Below are positions 1 through 9,868 of a DNA stretch of 64,000 nucleotides, piece after piece. The first letter of the stretch is position 1. The number at the start of each line of letters is the position of its first letter. The notes below the pieces were generated by a model that saw only the letters and a program-made list of their open reading frames with translations, was not told the DNA's origin and ran no database searches. A program made the position numbers and the translations under genes. This DNA comes from Wenyingzhuangia aestuarii (GTDB lineage: Bacteria > Bacteroidota > Bacteroidia > Flavobacteriales > Flavobacteriaceae): contig NZ_JAATJG010000005.1 of assembly GCF_011927765.1 (NCBI RefSeq), positions 62,001 to 126,000 on the forward strand. Direction: 5' to 3'.

Positions 1-1266
1 AATATTATCAAAGATGGAGAAGAAAAATTGAATGAATTAAATGATCAAATCTTAACGATCAACAAGGAAATTGAAGAAACAAATCTGTTTTTTGAAAACT
101 TTTTAAAAAAGAACACCAATATTACTTACGATAGATTAAATGCAGATAGCTCTATCTTAAAGGCAAAACTTTACATAGATGATCAAATAAATAAATCGTA
201 CGCAAGTGAAATTTATTTAAAAGAAAATGAATTAAAAGACAAACACGATCAAAAGATATCTGTTGCAAATCAGTTGGCTTTTCAGGCATCTAATACTGTT
301 ATGGATTTAATTCAAAAATTAAATAACGACTATGGATCTACAGAAGAGTTATTTCAGGTAAAAAAATTGGTCAATAATCAATATTCAAAAAACAGCAATA
401 GCAAAGAAAAAATTACGGGTAAAATAAACAAACTGTGGGTTTATTTATATGTAGATGATGATGATAATTATAGCTTAAGTGTAATTGCCAAATTCAAGAT
501 TTCCTCTAATTATAATGCAGAAATTTATAAAGCGGAATATTTAGAAGATGCCATAGGGAAAAACAAATTTTTATTAGATGCTGATGAACTTTTAAAAATT
601 AACACGTTTATGAATTCTCAATCCGAAGAAATGATAAGCGAAAGTGTCATCCAGAAAACTGAAAACCTCAGCAACAACAAAGATGGAACGAGTAGTTCTA
701 AAATTATTGTTCAAATGGATTCTTTGGTAAACGAAATTGACAATATGAGAAAAACATTAGAATACGAAACTAATGATACTCCACAACCCGAAACAGAATC
801 TTTTATTCCTCCTACTCAACTAGAACAAAATACGGATGATTCTTTAAGCGGTATGATGACTAAAATGAAGGAAACAGATGCTGAAATTACACAGCAAAAA
901 AATTTAAATTCCAAAAATCTAATCCTAGACAAAAAGATAAAAAAATACAAACGTAAAAGAGGTTTTCAAAAAACATTAATGTATTTGTCTTTAGCTGCTG
1001 GAGGGTACTTTACCTATTCTAGTATTGCTGCCAAAGGAGATTATGACGATGCTACAAATCTAGAAGATGCTGCAAAATATAGAGCTTTGGTAGAGGACAA
1101 CAACTTGTATTCATACATAGGGTATGGAGTAGCTACCTATAATTTATTTTGTGCTACCAGGTACAAAATAAAAAAGAACAAAGCCATAAAAGAAAAAGCG
1201 AAACTCAACACAGGAATTGGACTGGGTAAAAACTACACAGGACTTGCTCTCAGTTTTACTTTTTAA
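1..1266 (+). CDS. Partial uncharacterised membrane-associated protein (5' end outside window)
   Basis: I do not recognise this protein. The reading frame is open from the first base, so the true start lies outside the window; a TTG at 28 is only the first possible internal start. About 421 residues are visible. The first 300 are polar, Lys/Glu/Asn rich and partly coiled-coil-like. Two hydrophobic segments follow near visible residues 325-341 and 369-385, with a basic stretch between the second one and the C-terminus, which ends in Phe. The next gene starts 28 bp downstream on the same strand, so the two are probably co-transcribed with the FISUMP lipoprotein and the transglutaminase-like protein. 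A role at the cell envelope is inferred from that company only. Confidence 0.6.
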   Translation, partial: NIIKDGEEKLNELNDQILTINKEIEETNLFFENFLKKNTNITYDRLNADSSILKAKLYIDDQINKSYASEIYLKENELKDKHDQKISVANQLAFQASNTVMDLIQKLNNDYGSTEELFQVKKLVNNQYSKNSNSKEKITGKINKLWVYLYVDDDDNYSLSVIAKFKISSNYNAEIYKAEYLEDAIGKNKFLLDADELLKINTFMNSQSEEMISESVIQKTENLSNNKDGTSSSKIIVQMDSLVNEIDNMRKTLEYETNDTPQPETESFIPPTQLEQNTDDSLSGMMTKMKETDAEITQQKNLNSKNLILDKKIKKYKRKRGFQKTLMYLSLAAGGYFTYSSIAAKGDYDDATNLEDAAKYRALVEDNNLYSYIGYGVATYNLFCATRYKIKKNKAIKEKAKLNTGIGLGKNYTGLALSFTF

Positions 1267-1294
1267 AATTTACGAAACATTAAAAAAACTTGTT

Positions 1295-4200
1295 ATGATG
1301 ACAAAAAGTTTATTTAAATACATGGGAATCTGTTTAGCTGTCCTAATTTTTGCTTGTACTGCTGAATTTGACAACCCTTATGATTCCGAAGTTAACAAAC
1401 CTGAACTGTTTATAGGAAATGATTTAGGTTGGTATGGAGATCCTGGAAGTGAATACGCTCACATAGGTCTTTTACAACCCAAACAAGACACAACAGCTAT
1501 TTATAGCATACTAAACATAGGAAAAGGAATATTAACATTGGATTCTGTTACGTTTACTGGAGATTCTAAATTCTCTGGAAATTTTTCACGTTTTAAAAAC
1601 CTAGAATTACTACCGGGTAAAAAACAAGACCTGTCAATTACATTCTATTCTGACGATGTTAATAAATATGAAGGTGATATTAATTTTTATGCCAGTGCCT
1701 TAAATTTAAATGGAGACGGAACCCCTTTTCACTCTTTTAAAATAAAAGCAGAAACTATTGAAAATGGATCCGAAGGAGACGTAACCTTATCAACTCAAAA
1801 ACAAATTGATGATTTTAATTACACCCTAATTAATGGTAATTTAATTATTAGTGGTACAACACCTAACTCTATAACTAACCTCGATGGTTTAAAAACTTTA
1901 AAATCCATAAGTAAATCTCTACTTATAAAAAACAACAACTCTATTACCAATATTAATGGTCTAAAAAATTTAAATGCCATAGGTGGTTATTTAGACATTT
2001 CTAATAATTTAAAATTAACATCTTTAACAGGTTTAGAAAACCTTAGTGAAATACCTACTGATTTGGTGATTTCTGATAATATTTCTTTAAAATCTATTGC
2101 CTCTCTATCAAAAATTTTAAAAGTTGGTTATAGATTAGCTATTTTTAGAAACAACAGTTTAGAGGACTTAGAAGGATTGGATAATTTAATTTCTGTAGGT
2201 TCTGTAACTATTTCTGCTAATAAAGTTCAAAACCCAGAAACCCAGTCTACAAAAACAGCTACTTTTCAAATAAAAACATTAGACACATTAGATTCTAACT
2301 CCACTGTTAATCAAAAGACACAAGTAACAGTTGAAGATACAGATAGAATGTTTATACAGGATAATGTTAAATTAAAAAACTTATGTGCTTTAAGTAGTTT
2401 ATTTAATTCCAATGGTTTAACAGGAACTTATATTGTATCAGGAAATGCATTTAACCTATCTGAAGAAGGTTTTTCAAATGACAATTGTGCTGATGAAACA
2501 AGTAATATTGCTTTAGGAGATATTACGCTAACTACTCAGAATGAAATTAATACTTTTGACTATACAGGAATTACAGGAAAACTTACCATTAGCGAAACAA
2601 CTACAGGAGATATTAAAAACTTAAACTCTCTAATGGTTTTAAAAACAATTGGAGGAAATTTAGAAATTCATTCAAATAGTGAATTAGAAAATTTAAAAGG
2701 ATTAGATAATCTTACCGCAATTAAAGGAGATTTAAGTATAACCAATAATACACTTTTAAACAATTATTGTTCTATTTCTGAATTAGTTACAAATGATGCC
2801 ATTGAGGGAGAGTCTACAATAGACAATAATAAATACGACCCTACAAAACAAAATTTTATTGATGGAGACTGTACAGAAACATCTATTTTAAGAAATAATT
2901 TATCCTTAACAACTCAAGAAGAAGTCAATAGTTTTGATTATACTGAAATAACAGGAAACTTAACAATTTCTGGTTCAGCAATTAATGATCTTAGTCCATT
3001 AAGTAGCCTAACCACAGTAGGTGGTTTTGTGGGAATAACGAACACATCTTTAACAAAGACAAATGGATTAGAAAACTTAACTAAAATTGAAAAGTATTTA
3101 TTCATCTATAACAACGCTTCTTTAGATGATATTTCTAGCTTAAATAAGCTAACCTCTTTAACTTATTTACAAATTACAAGCAATGCTAACTTAACAAGTT
3201 TAGAAGGCTTAGAAGGTTTAGAAAAAATCACATCTACTACTGCAGGACTGATTATAGAAAATAACATCAAATTAGACGATATATCTGCACTTAGTAATAT
3301 TACTTCAACCGATATTCATTTTAAGGTAACAGGTAACTCATTATTAAAAGATTTTTGCGCATTTAGTACAAAAACCTTTAGCACTTATAATGTTTCTGGG
3401 AATGGATACGATCCAGACCAAGATGAAATTAAAAACAGTACAACTTGTGAAAAACCTACGGTATATAATGGTGCTTTATCAATTACCACACAAGCACAAA
3501 TAGAACAATACAGTGACATCACTGAAATTACGGGAAATTTAATCGTTTCTGGTTCAGCAATTAATGACCTTAGTCCATTAAGTAAGCTAACAACAGTAGG
3601 AGGTTCTGTGGCAATTCAATCAACGTCTATAACAAACTTAAATGGATTAGAAAACCTATCGGAGATTAATGGTGCTCAATTAAATCTATACAATAACACC
3701 AATTTAGAAGATATTTCTAGTCTTACAAAAATTAAAACACTAGGTAGTTTGTATATACAAACCAACAACAAACTAACTAACTTAGAGGGGTTAAACAATT
3801 TAGAAACCATTACTTCTGCTAGTGGTTTATATATAAGGGATAATAGTATACTTTCAGACATATCTGCTTTAGAAAATATTACTGAAATTAATTCTAAATT
3901 TTATGTTGTAAACAACACTTTATTAAAAGACTTCTGTCCATTTACTACCTTATTCAACGCACAAACTTTTAGCACTTATACTGTTTCTGGGAATGGATAC
4001 GACCCAGACCAAAATGAAATTAAAAACAGTAGTAGTTGTGAAAAACCTACGGTACATAATGGTGCTTTATCACTTACCACACAAGCACAAGTAGAACAAT
4101 ACAGTGACATCACAGAAATTACGGGAAACTTAACAATTGCTGGTTCAGCAATTAATGACCTTAGTCCATTAAGCAAGCTTACCACGGTAGGGGGTTATGT

Positions 4201-6379
4201 GTCTATTCAATCAACAGGAATCACTAAATTGAGCGGATTAGAAAACCTATCGGAGATTAATGGTGCTTACTTACAAGTCTATAACAACACCAGTTTAGAA
4301 GACATTTCTAGTCTTACAAAAATTAAAACATTGCCATATTTAATTGTATATAATAACGACAAGCTAACTAGCTTAGAGGGGCTAAACAATTTAGAAACCA
4401 TTACTTCTGCTAGTGGTTTATATATAAGGGATAATAGTATACTTTCAGACATATCTGCTTTAGAAAATATTACTGAAATTAATTCTAAATTTTATGTTGT
4501 AAACAACACTTTATTAAAAGACTTCTGTCCATTTACTACCTTATTCAACGCACAAACTTTTAGCACTTATACTGTTTCTGGGAATGGATACGACCCTAAT
4601 CAATCTCAAATTCAGAATAGTACAACTTGTGAAAAACCTACGGTATATAATGGTTCTTTATCACTTACTACACAAGCACAAATAGAACAATACAGTGACA
4701 TCACAGAAATTACGGGAAATTTAAACATTTCTGGTTCAGCAATTAATGACCTTAGTCCATTAAGTAAGCTAACAACAGTAGGAGGTTCTGTGGCAATTCA
4801 ATCAACGTCTATAACAAACTTAAATGGATTAGAAAACCTATTGGAGATTAATGGTGCTTACTTAAATGTATATAACAACACCAGTTTAGAAAATATTTCT
4901 AGTCTTACAAAAATTACAACACTAGGTAGTTTGTATATACAAACCAATAACAAACTAACTAGCTTAGAGGGGCTAAACAATTTACAAACCATTACTACTA
5001 CTGATGGTTTATATATATCGAATAATAGTATACTTTCAGACATATCTGCTTTAGAAAACATTACTGAAATTAATTCTAAATTTTATGTTGTAAACAACAC
5101 TTTATTAAAAGACTTCTGTCCATTTACTAGTTTATTCAACGCACAAACTTTTAGTAACTATACTGTTTATGGGAATGGATACGATCCTAATCAATCTCAA
5201 ATTCAGAATAGTACAACTTGTGAAAAACCTACGGTATATAATGGTAACCTAAATCTTTCTACTCAAACCCAAGTAGACCAATACAGGGACATCACTGAAA
5301 TTACTGGAAACTTAACTATTACTGGTTCAGCAATTAATGATCTTAGTCCATTAAGTAATCTTATCAAAATAGGCGGTTATATTGACATCAATAGTACATT
5401 TTTAACAAATCTTGAAGGATTGCAAAACATTCAAAATATTGGACTTCATTTATATATACGCAATAATGCATCTATAAAAAATATTTCAAGTTTAAAAAAT
5501 ATCACTACTATTGGATATCTATACATTTTCAACAATGATAGCTTAAGCTCTTTAGAAGGGTTAAACAATATAAAAACAATCACAACTACTAGTGGACTTG
5601 TAATCACACTAAATGATGCCTTAACAGATCTTTCTGCACTAAGTAACGTAACTTCTATTAATCATAATTTTGAAATTACCTTCAACCCTTTACTTAAAGA
5701 CTTCTGTTCATTTACTACATTGTTTAACGCACAAACTTTTAATAGTTATAAGGTTTCTGGTAACGGATACAATCCAAAACAAGATGAAGTTAAAAATAGT
5801 ACTAGTTGTAACTCTGATACGAGTACAACAGGAACGGTTACAGACAATAGCGGAAACACTTATAAAACAGTTACCATTGGTACCCAAACCTGGATGGCAG
5901 AAAATTTAAGAACTGCTGTAGACGGTAATGGCCAAGCAATTCCCAAAATAACCACAGATGCTAATTGGGGAGCCCTAGGAGACAATAATACCGACAAAGG
6001 ATATTACAGCACCAATGGAACTACATATTACTCTTGGGCAGCTGCAAACGAAGCTTGTCCACAAGGTTGGAGTTTACCATCTACTACTGATATGACTACT
6101 TTAAACACCTTTGTTCTTAACGATGGACATAGTAATGTTGGCACAGCTCTTAAATCTACTAGTATTTCTGGAACTGATGATTATGGGTTTAATGCAGTTC
6201 TTACGGGCATTAGAAGTTCTGGTAATGGAACATTAAATGGTACTGATAACATGTATTTATGGCTTGAAAACTCTAATACAACAACCGCCTCATATGTTTA
6301 TTTTTACGGTACGGTATTAAGATCTTCAAGTTCAGCAAATAAATCCTACGGATTCTGTGTTCGTTGTATCAAAGATTAA
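1295..6379 (+). CDS. Giant repeat lipoprotein with L-domain/LRR-like repeats and C-terminal FISUMP domain
   Basis: I place the start at ATG 1295, because it gives a lipoprotein signal peptide ending in the lipobox-like LIFAC; the longer frame starting at 1217 would overlap the previous gene by 50 bp and bury that signal. The mature protein of about 1,670 residues is probably anchored in the outer membrane. After an N-terminal beta-rich part (about residues 20-160) come seven units that open with a 'LTTQ..I..' strand and a 'ITGNLTISGSAINDLSPLS' strand, resembling receptor L-domain/leucine-rich beta-helix repeats; most end with a conserved Cys pair (KDFC ... SCEKP). From about residue 1512 to the end is a FISUMP domain (QTWMAENLR, ACPQGWSLPS, GFCVRCIKD), common in Bacteroidota and Fibrobacter surface proteins. 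The ligand is unknown; adhesion or surface binding is inference. Confidence 0.85.
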   Translation: MMTKSLFKYMGICLAVLIFACTAEFDNPYDSEVNKPELFIGNDLGWYGDPGSEYAHIGLLQPKQDTTAIYSILNIGKGILTLDSVTFTGDSKFSGNFSRFKNLELLPGKKQDLSITFYSDDVNKYEGDINFYASALNLNGDGTPFHSFKIKAETIENGSEGDVTLSTQKQIDDFNYTLINGNLIISGTTPNSITNLDGLKTLKSISKSLLIKNNNSITNINGLKNLNAIGGYLDISNNLKLTSLTGLENLSEIPTDLVISDNISLKSIASLSKILKVGYRLAIFRNNSLEDLEGLDNLISVGSVTISANKVQNPETQSTKTATFQIKTLDTLDSNSTVNQKTQVTVEDTDRMFIQDNVKLKNLCALSSLFNSNGLTGTYIVSGNAFNLSEEGFSNDNCADETSNIALGDITLTTQNEINTFDYTGITGKLTISETTTGDIKNLNSLMVLKTIGGNLEIHSNSELENLKGLDNLTAIKGDLSITNNTLLNNYCSISELVTNDAIEGESTIDNNKYDPTKQNFIDGDCTETSILRNNLSLTTQEEVNSFDYTEITGNLTISGSAINDLSPLSSLTTVGGFVGITNTSLTKTNGLENLTKIEKYLFIYNNASLDDISSLNKLTSLTYLQITSNANLTSLEGLEGLEKITSTTAGLIIENNIKLDDISALSNITSTDIHFKVTGNSLLKDFCAFSTKTFSTYNVSGNGYDPDQDEIKNSTTCEKPTVYNGALSITTQAQIEQYSDITEITGNLIVSGSAINDLSPLSKLTTVGGSVAIQSTSITNLNGLENLSEINGAQLNLYNNTNLEDISSLTKIKTLGSLYIQTNNKLTNLEGLNNLETITSASGLYIRDNSILSDISALENITEINSKFYVVNNTLLKDFCPFTTLFNAQTFSTYTVSGNGYDPDQNEIKNSSSCEKPTVHNGALSLTTQAQVEQYSDITEITGNLTIAGSAINDLSPLSKLTTVGGYVSIQSTGITKLSGLENLSEINGAYLQVYNNTSLEDISSLTKIKTLPYLIVYNNDKLTSLEGLNNLETITSASGLYIRDNSILSDISALENITEINSKFYVVNNTLLKDFCPFTTLFNAQTFSTYTVSGNGYDPNQSQIQNSTTCEKPTVYNGSLSLTTQAQIEQYSDITEITGNLNISGSAINDLSPLSKLTTVGGSVAIQSTSITNLNGLENLLEINGAYLNVYNNTSLENISSLTKITTLGSLYIQTNNKLTSLEGLNNLQTITTTDGLYISNNSILSDISALENITEINSKFYVVNNTLLKDFCPFTSLFNAQTFSNYTVYGNGYDPNQSQIQNSTTCEKPTVYNGNLNLSTQTQVDQYRDITEITGNLTITGSAINDLSPLSNLIKIGGYIDINSTFLTNLEGLQNIQNIGLHLYIRNNASIKNISSLKNITTIGYLYIFNNDSLSSLEGLNNIKTITTTSGLVITLNDALTDLSALSNVTSINHNFEITFNPLLKDFCSFTTLFNAQTFNSYKVSGNGYNPKQDEVKNSTSCNSDTSTTGTVTDNSGNTYKTVTIGTQTWMAENLRTAVDGNGQAIPKITTDANWGALGDNNTDKGYYSTNGTTYYSWAAANEACPQGWSLPSTTDMTTLNTFVLNDGHSNVGTALKSTSISGTDDYGFNAVLTGIRSSGNGTLNGTDNMYLWLENSNTTTASYVYFYGTVLRSSSSANKSYGFCVRCIKD
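2891..5820 (+). repeat. Five long coding repeats, period 579 then 591 bp
   Basis: Units start near 2891, 3470, 4061, 4652 and 5243. The last three start-to-start intervals are exactly 591 bp (197 codons) and the first is 579 bp. The anchor 'attaatga' recurs at 2981, 3560, 4151, 4742 and 5333 with the same spacing. Units 2 and 3 share a stretch of well over 100 identical bases (around 3820-3960 and 4411-4551), which implies recent duplication or gene conversion. Two more diverged units lie upstream, at about 1777 and 2516. Confidence 0.9.
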
Positions 6380-6396
6380 ACTAAAAACAAATTGTT

Positions 6397-7863
6397 ATGA
6401 AAAAGATCATCTATCTCCTAAGTCCTTTGTTGTTTATCTGTATAAATTCTTATGCCCAAACGGAAAAAGACTTGGAAGATGATTTTTTAAATTATCAAAA
6501 AAGTGAAGAGCAAAAATTTAAAAAATACAAAGACGATAGAGACAAAGAGTTTGCTAGTTTTTTAAAACAAGATTGGAAAATTATAAAAACAACGAAAGGT
6601 CATAAAGCTAGCTATGCAAAACCCAAACCAACCATACTTCCTAAGGTAGCAAAAACAAAACCGTTAAACATTCCTGCTCAAAAAATTGGGATCATCAAAA
6701 CAGAAATAAAAAAAGTTCCTATATCAAAAAGAAACATCCCAAGCCCTAAACCTATAAAGGAAGAAAAAAAACATCCTGTATCAGAAATAACTGTAGATTT
6801 TTACAATACAAAGTTTCTGTTTACCTATGATCAAAAATTTATAGTCTATCTAGATCGTTATGATGAAAAAAGCATTGCCAAATATTGGGAACTACTAAGT
6901 ACTACACAGTATTATAGCTTTTTAACCCAAACATTAAACATCAAAAAAACGCATCATTTAAACGATTGGGCCTACTATGTACTACTTCGTAAAATTTCAG
7001 AAAAACTCTACAAAAAAACAGCTTTAAACGAACAAAATCTTTTTATATGGTACTTATTGTCAAAAGCAGGCTATCAATGTAATGTGGCTAGAATAAATAA
7101 TAATAGTATTGCGCTTTTAGCTCCTTTTAAAAATACAGTGTACAACAAGCCATCTGTTACTATTAACAATAAAAATTTCTACATTATTACTCCTTATCAA
7201 CAAGGAGACAAAGTATACACTTACAAAAACAAGTATCCAGACACGCATTTGGTTTTAGATTTAAACATTTATCAACCTATACTTCTAGGAACCGCAACAA
7301 CAGAAAAACAACTTAAATTTAAAAACGGGACCAAAATGGAGCTTGTAAATGTTAGTTACAACCCTAACAACATGCTGTTTTACCAAGATATTTTACACTC
7401 CGATTTTAGTTTATATTTTGGAGCTTCTGTAAACAAAACCACCGAAGAAACCTTACTAAAACAATTAAAGCTAATTATTAAAGATCAAAACATAGACAAG
7501 GCTTTAAACACCCTTTTACATTTTGTTCAGCTAAGTTTTGAGTATAAAACTGATGGGGAACAATTTGGCTATGAAAAATACTTTTTTGTAGAAGAGTTAT
7601 TTCATTATCAATACTCCGATTGCGAAGATCGATCTATATTGTTTAGCTACTTAACCAAAAAGTTATTAAACTTAGAGGTGATTGGTTTGGAATTTCCAGG
7701 ACACTTGGCTACAGCGGTATTGGTCAATCAAAATATTAAAGGAGACTATATTCTTTATAAAGATAAAAGATATCTTGTTTGTGACCCAACCTACATCAAT
7801 GCCGACATAGGAATGACAATGCCTCAGTATAAAAATTCTAAAATAACAGTTATTGAACTATAA
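6397..7863 (+). CDS. Secreted transglutaminase-like cysteine protein
   Basis: A signal peptide (hydrophobic core, then SYAQ at about residues 18-21) sends this 488-residue protein to the periplasm or beyond. Residues 25-125 are Lys/Pro rich and look unstructured. The C-terminal quarter carries a transglutaminase-like papain fold triad: Cys409 in SDCEDRSILF, His436 in PGHLATAV and Asp463 in CDPTYINA. Such domains act as proteases, transglutaminases or peptide hydrolases. It starts 17 bp after the FISUMP lipoprotein and is probably in the same operon, so it may process or cross-link that protein; this is inference. A strong terminator hairpin lies just after the stop codon and ends the operon. 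Confidence 0.75.
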   Translation: MKKIIYLLSPLLFICINSYAQTEKDLEDDFLNYQKSEEQKFKKYKDDRDKEFASFLKQDWKIIKTTKGHKASYAKPKPTILPKVAKTKPLNIPAQKIGIIKTEIKKVPISKRNIPSPKPIKEEKKHPVSEITVDFYNTKFLFTYDQKFIVYLDRYDEKSIAKYWELLSTTQYYSFLTQTLNIKKTHHLNDWAYYVLLRKISEKLYKKTALNEQNLFIWYLLSKAGYQCNVARINNNSIALLAPFKNTVYNKPSVTINNKNFYIITPYQQGDKVYTYKNKYPDTHLVLDLNIYQPILLGTATTEKQLKFKNGTKMELVNVSYNPNNMLFYQDILHSDFSLYFGASVNKTTEETLLKQLKLIIKDQNIDKALNTLLHFVQLSFEYKTDGEQFGYEKYFFVEELFHYQYSDCEDRSILFSYLTKKLLNLEVIGLEFPGHLATAVLVNQNIKGDYILYKDKRYLVCDPTYINADIGMTMPQYKNSKITVIEL

Positions 7864-7892
7864 AGAAGTTCTTTAAAAAAACAATCATCATC

Positions 7893-7932
7893 AAATAGCC
7901 TTAAACATACAACTCTATGTTTAAGGCTATTT
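7893..7932 (+). terminator. Rho-independent terminator of the surface-protein operon
   Basis: Two perfectly complementary 17-base arms (7893-7909 and 7916-7932) enclose a six-base loop, followed by a T-rich stretch. It lies 30 bp after the stop of the transglutaminase-like gene. Confidence 0.85.
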
Positions 7933-8125
7933 ATTTCTAAAATACCTACAGAACAATTTTTAACATCTCTCCTATTGTTTAGCTTTTATACTTCTCCTTT
8001 TAATAAGAACTATAATTAGCCTTACTAAATGCTCTTACAGCAATATCGAATAAAACACACCTATCTGTATAAGAATAACTCTTGGGTGTAAAACAAAGCT
8101 TTTACAAGCTACTTTTTTAGAAATC

Positions 8126-8156
8126 AAAAACCCCGATGCAATATACATCAGGGTTT
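8126..8156 (-). terminator. Terminator-like hairpin downstream of the minus-strand lipoprotein gene
   Basis: The arms 8126-8138 and 8144-8156 pair with one G-U wobble when read on the minus strand, and a T-run is built into the 3' arm. Read on the plus strand the same position is a C-A mismatch, so the minus direction fits better. It lies about 120 bp past the lipoprotein stop codon. Confidence 0.6.
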
Positions 8157-8278
8157 TTTCTCAACTTACAACAAATACACTTAAAAACTCACTGTTGCTT
8201 TATAACACAACTTATCTAAAACTTAGGAACTGTATTTAGCATACATTGTTTATTAGATGAAATTGTGTGCAATTAGAA

Positions 8279-9844
8279 TTAACTTTTTATTTCTTCACAA
8301 ACTTTATCTAAGTCTAGATCTAACAAAAATTGATTACTATTTGAAGGTAACTCTACATTTGTTTTTTGTTTCCATCCATTGTAATAAGTTCCAAAATCAT
8401 ATCGTTTAGATTTATCTAATTTTACCACACGATCAGGGCTTTGTCCATTTTCTATTTTAGCATAAGGTTTCCAGCTATCGTTAGTACCTGTTTCCTTATA
8501 CATAATAGATACTGACGGTAAAATAGAAACACCTTCACATTCCAAATTAATATTAACATCTAAAAACTCATAGGCTATAGCTGTTTGTAAATTTAACAAT
8601 GAAGTCTTACATAAATTAGTTAACTCATTATAGATAGTGTTATTATTGGAATCGTATATTCTAAGAATTACATTATCTAAATTTGGTGCATTGTTTAAGT
8701 AAAGTGTACTTTGCCCTTTTCGAACATAAAACCTATTGTTAAAAACACTTTGATTTGGGTTAGCTGTAGGTACTAACTGAAATCTATAATATCCAGTTTC
8801 ATTAGCATTTAAAGTAATTCTATGGTATCCTCTACATGTTGGTTCGTACTTTAAAAAATAATCCAAATTCCAAAAACTTAAGTGAGTAGTTTCAAACACC
8901 ACACATAGTTTTCCGTTTTCACGTCCTACCGTACCTGTTTTTTCATGTACCCATTTAGCATCTTCTTCATCATAACTCCATATATCAATAGTTTCTCCTT
9001 CTTGAATTGGTTGATTGGTTTCTGGGTTAATTGTATTAGGATCAATATCCATACATACACTTATAGGTTTATCAAAAGACTTTACCTCTTCTCCCCCAAC
9101 AGTCATGTTTAAAGTTGTAAATCCAGCGGTTACAAACGCAATGTCTTGACTTTCACCATCAGGTGTATCTATTTCAGAAACTAAAAATCCTCCAGGATAG
9201 TTATCTGTACTTTCAGAATTACTTGGGTCAAAAGAACCTATATCTACAATTAAATCATTCCCCGATAACGTGTTTCCTTTTCTATCTAAAAAAGACGTGT
9301 TTTCTGGCAAAGTAATCACCAATTCTTGTTGTTTTGCTGCATCAGCTTCAACTTTTACAACAACTTCACTACTCGTTTTACCTCCTGTTAATGTTTCTGC
9401 AGATGTTGCAAACTTAACTCCTGTGGGAGCATCCGATTTTTTAACCATACTAATATCTATCAACTGATTAGATGTACCATTAAAAAATATAGTTTGTCTT
9501 TTATCTAAATACCCATCTTTTTTTAATAACAAATCAATTTCTATAGGATCCGATTCATCTATAATTTCCCCTTTATGGATTCCTACAGATATAAATCCAT
9601 TATCTACATTAAACTCTTTTGTTCCCCCAATAGTATAAACCTCATCAGATTTAGCTCCTATAAAAGAAACCTCTACATCGTTTATTTGTTCATTTGTTGC
9701 AGAGTTTTTTACAGAAATATCGGTGACACTGTTTACAGCATTTGGAGTGATTGATATCTTAAACTCATCTTGAAATTTCTTATCAATACATGATACTTGT
9801 CCGGCAAGTAAAATGGTAATTATTATATATTTTAATGTTTTCAT
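8279..9844 (-). CDS. Uncharacterised outer-membrane-type lipoprotein
   Basis: The 521-residue product has a lipoprotein signal peptide with Cys near residue 20 (LLAGQVSC). Residues 30-135 look like a carboxypeptidase-regulatory-like beta-sandwich ('GFISVGIHKG ... LLLKKDGYLDKRQ'). A middle region (about 145-330) ends in a motif 'CVVFETTHLSFWNLDYF', similar in style to the extracellular beta domains that precede 'HLSFWN' in other surface proteins. The last 190 residues are beta-rich with several Cys. No catalytic motif is visible. It is the last gene of a three-gene minus-strand operon (LuxR-type regulator, barrel, lipoprotein; gaps of 26 and 24 bp), so it probably works at the outer membrane with the barrel protein. 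Confidence 0.65.
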   Translation of the reverse strand: MKTLKYIIITILLAGQVSCIDKKFQDEFKISITPNAVNSVTDISVKNSATNEQINDVEVSFIGAKSDEVYTIGGTKEFNVDNGFISVGIHKGEIIDESDPIEIDLLLKKDGYLDKRQTIFFNGTSNQLIDISMVKKSDAPTGVKFATSAETLTGGKTSSEVVVKVEADAAKQQELVITLPENTSFLDRKGNTLSGNDLIVDIGSFDPSNSESTDNYPGGFLVSEIDTPDGESQDIAFVTAGFTTLNMTVGGEEVKSFDKPISVCMDIDPNTINPETNQPIQEGETIDIWSYDEEDAKWVHEKTGTVGRENGKLCVVFETTHLSFWNLDYFLKYEPTCRGYHRITLNANETGYYRFQLVPTANPNQSVFNNRFYVRKGQSTLYLNNAPNLDNVILRIYDSNNNTIYNELTNLCKTSLLNLQTAIAYEFLDVNINLECEGVSILPSVSIMYKETGTNDSWKPYAKIENGQSPDRVVKLDKSKRYDFGTYYNGWKQKTNVELPSNSNQFLLDLDLDKVCEEIKS

Positions 9845-9868
9845 AATGTTATGTGTTTAGGTTGTTTT

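Larger units (their letters stand above)
7864..8278. other. Intergenic stretch between convergent genes
   Basis: These 415 bp separate two convergent transcription units. They hold one terminator-like hairpin for each direction (annotated separately). I see no open frame with coding character, no tRNA and no repeat shared with the rest of the window between about 7935 and 8125. Confidence 0.6.

Noticed and set aside
1217-1294. Extended N-terminus of the FISUMP lipoprotein
   Set aside because: The extension overlaps the preceding gene and would hide the lipoprotein signal peptide; ATG 1295 gives a proper lipobox.
2891-5820. Regular repeats that could suggest a CRISPR array or satellite
   Set aside because: The period is 579-591 bp, the reading frame is continuous and the units code for protein repeats; there are no short direct repeats with unique spacers.
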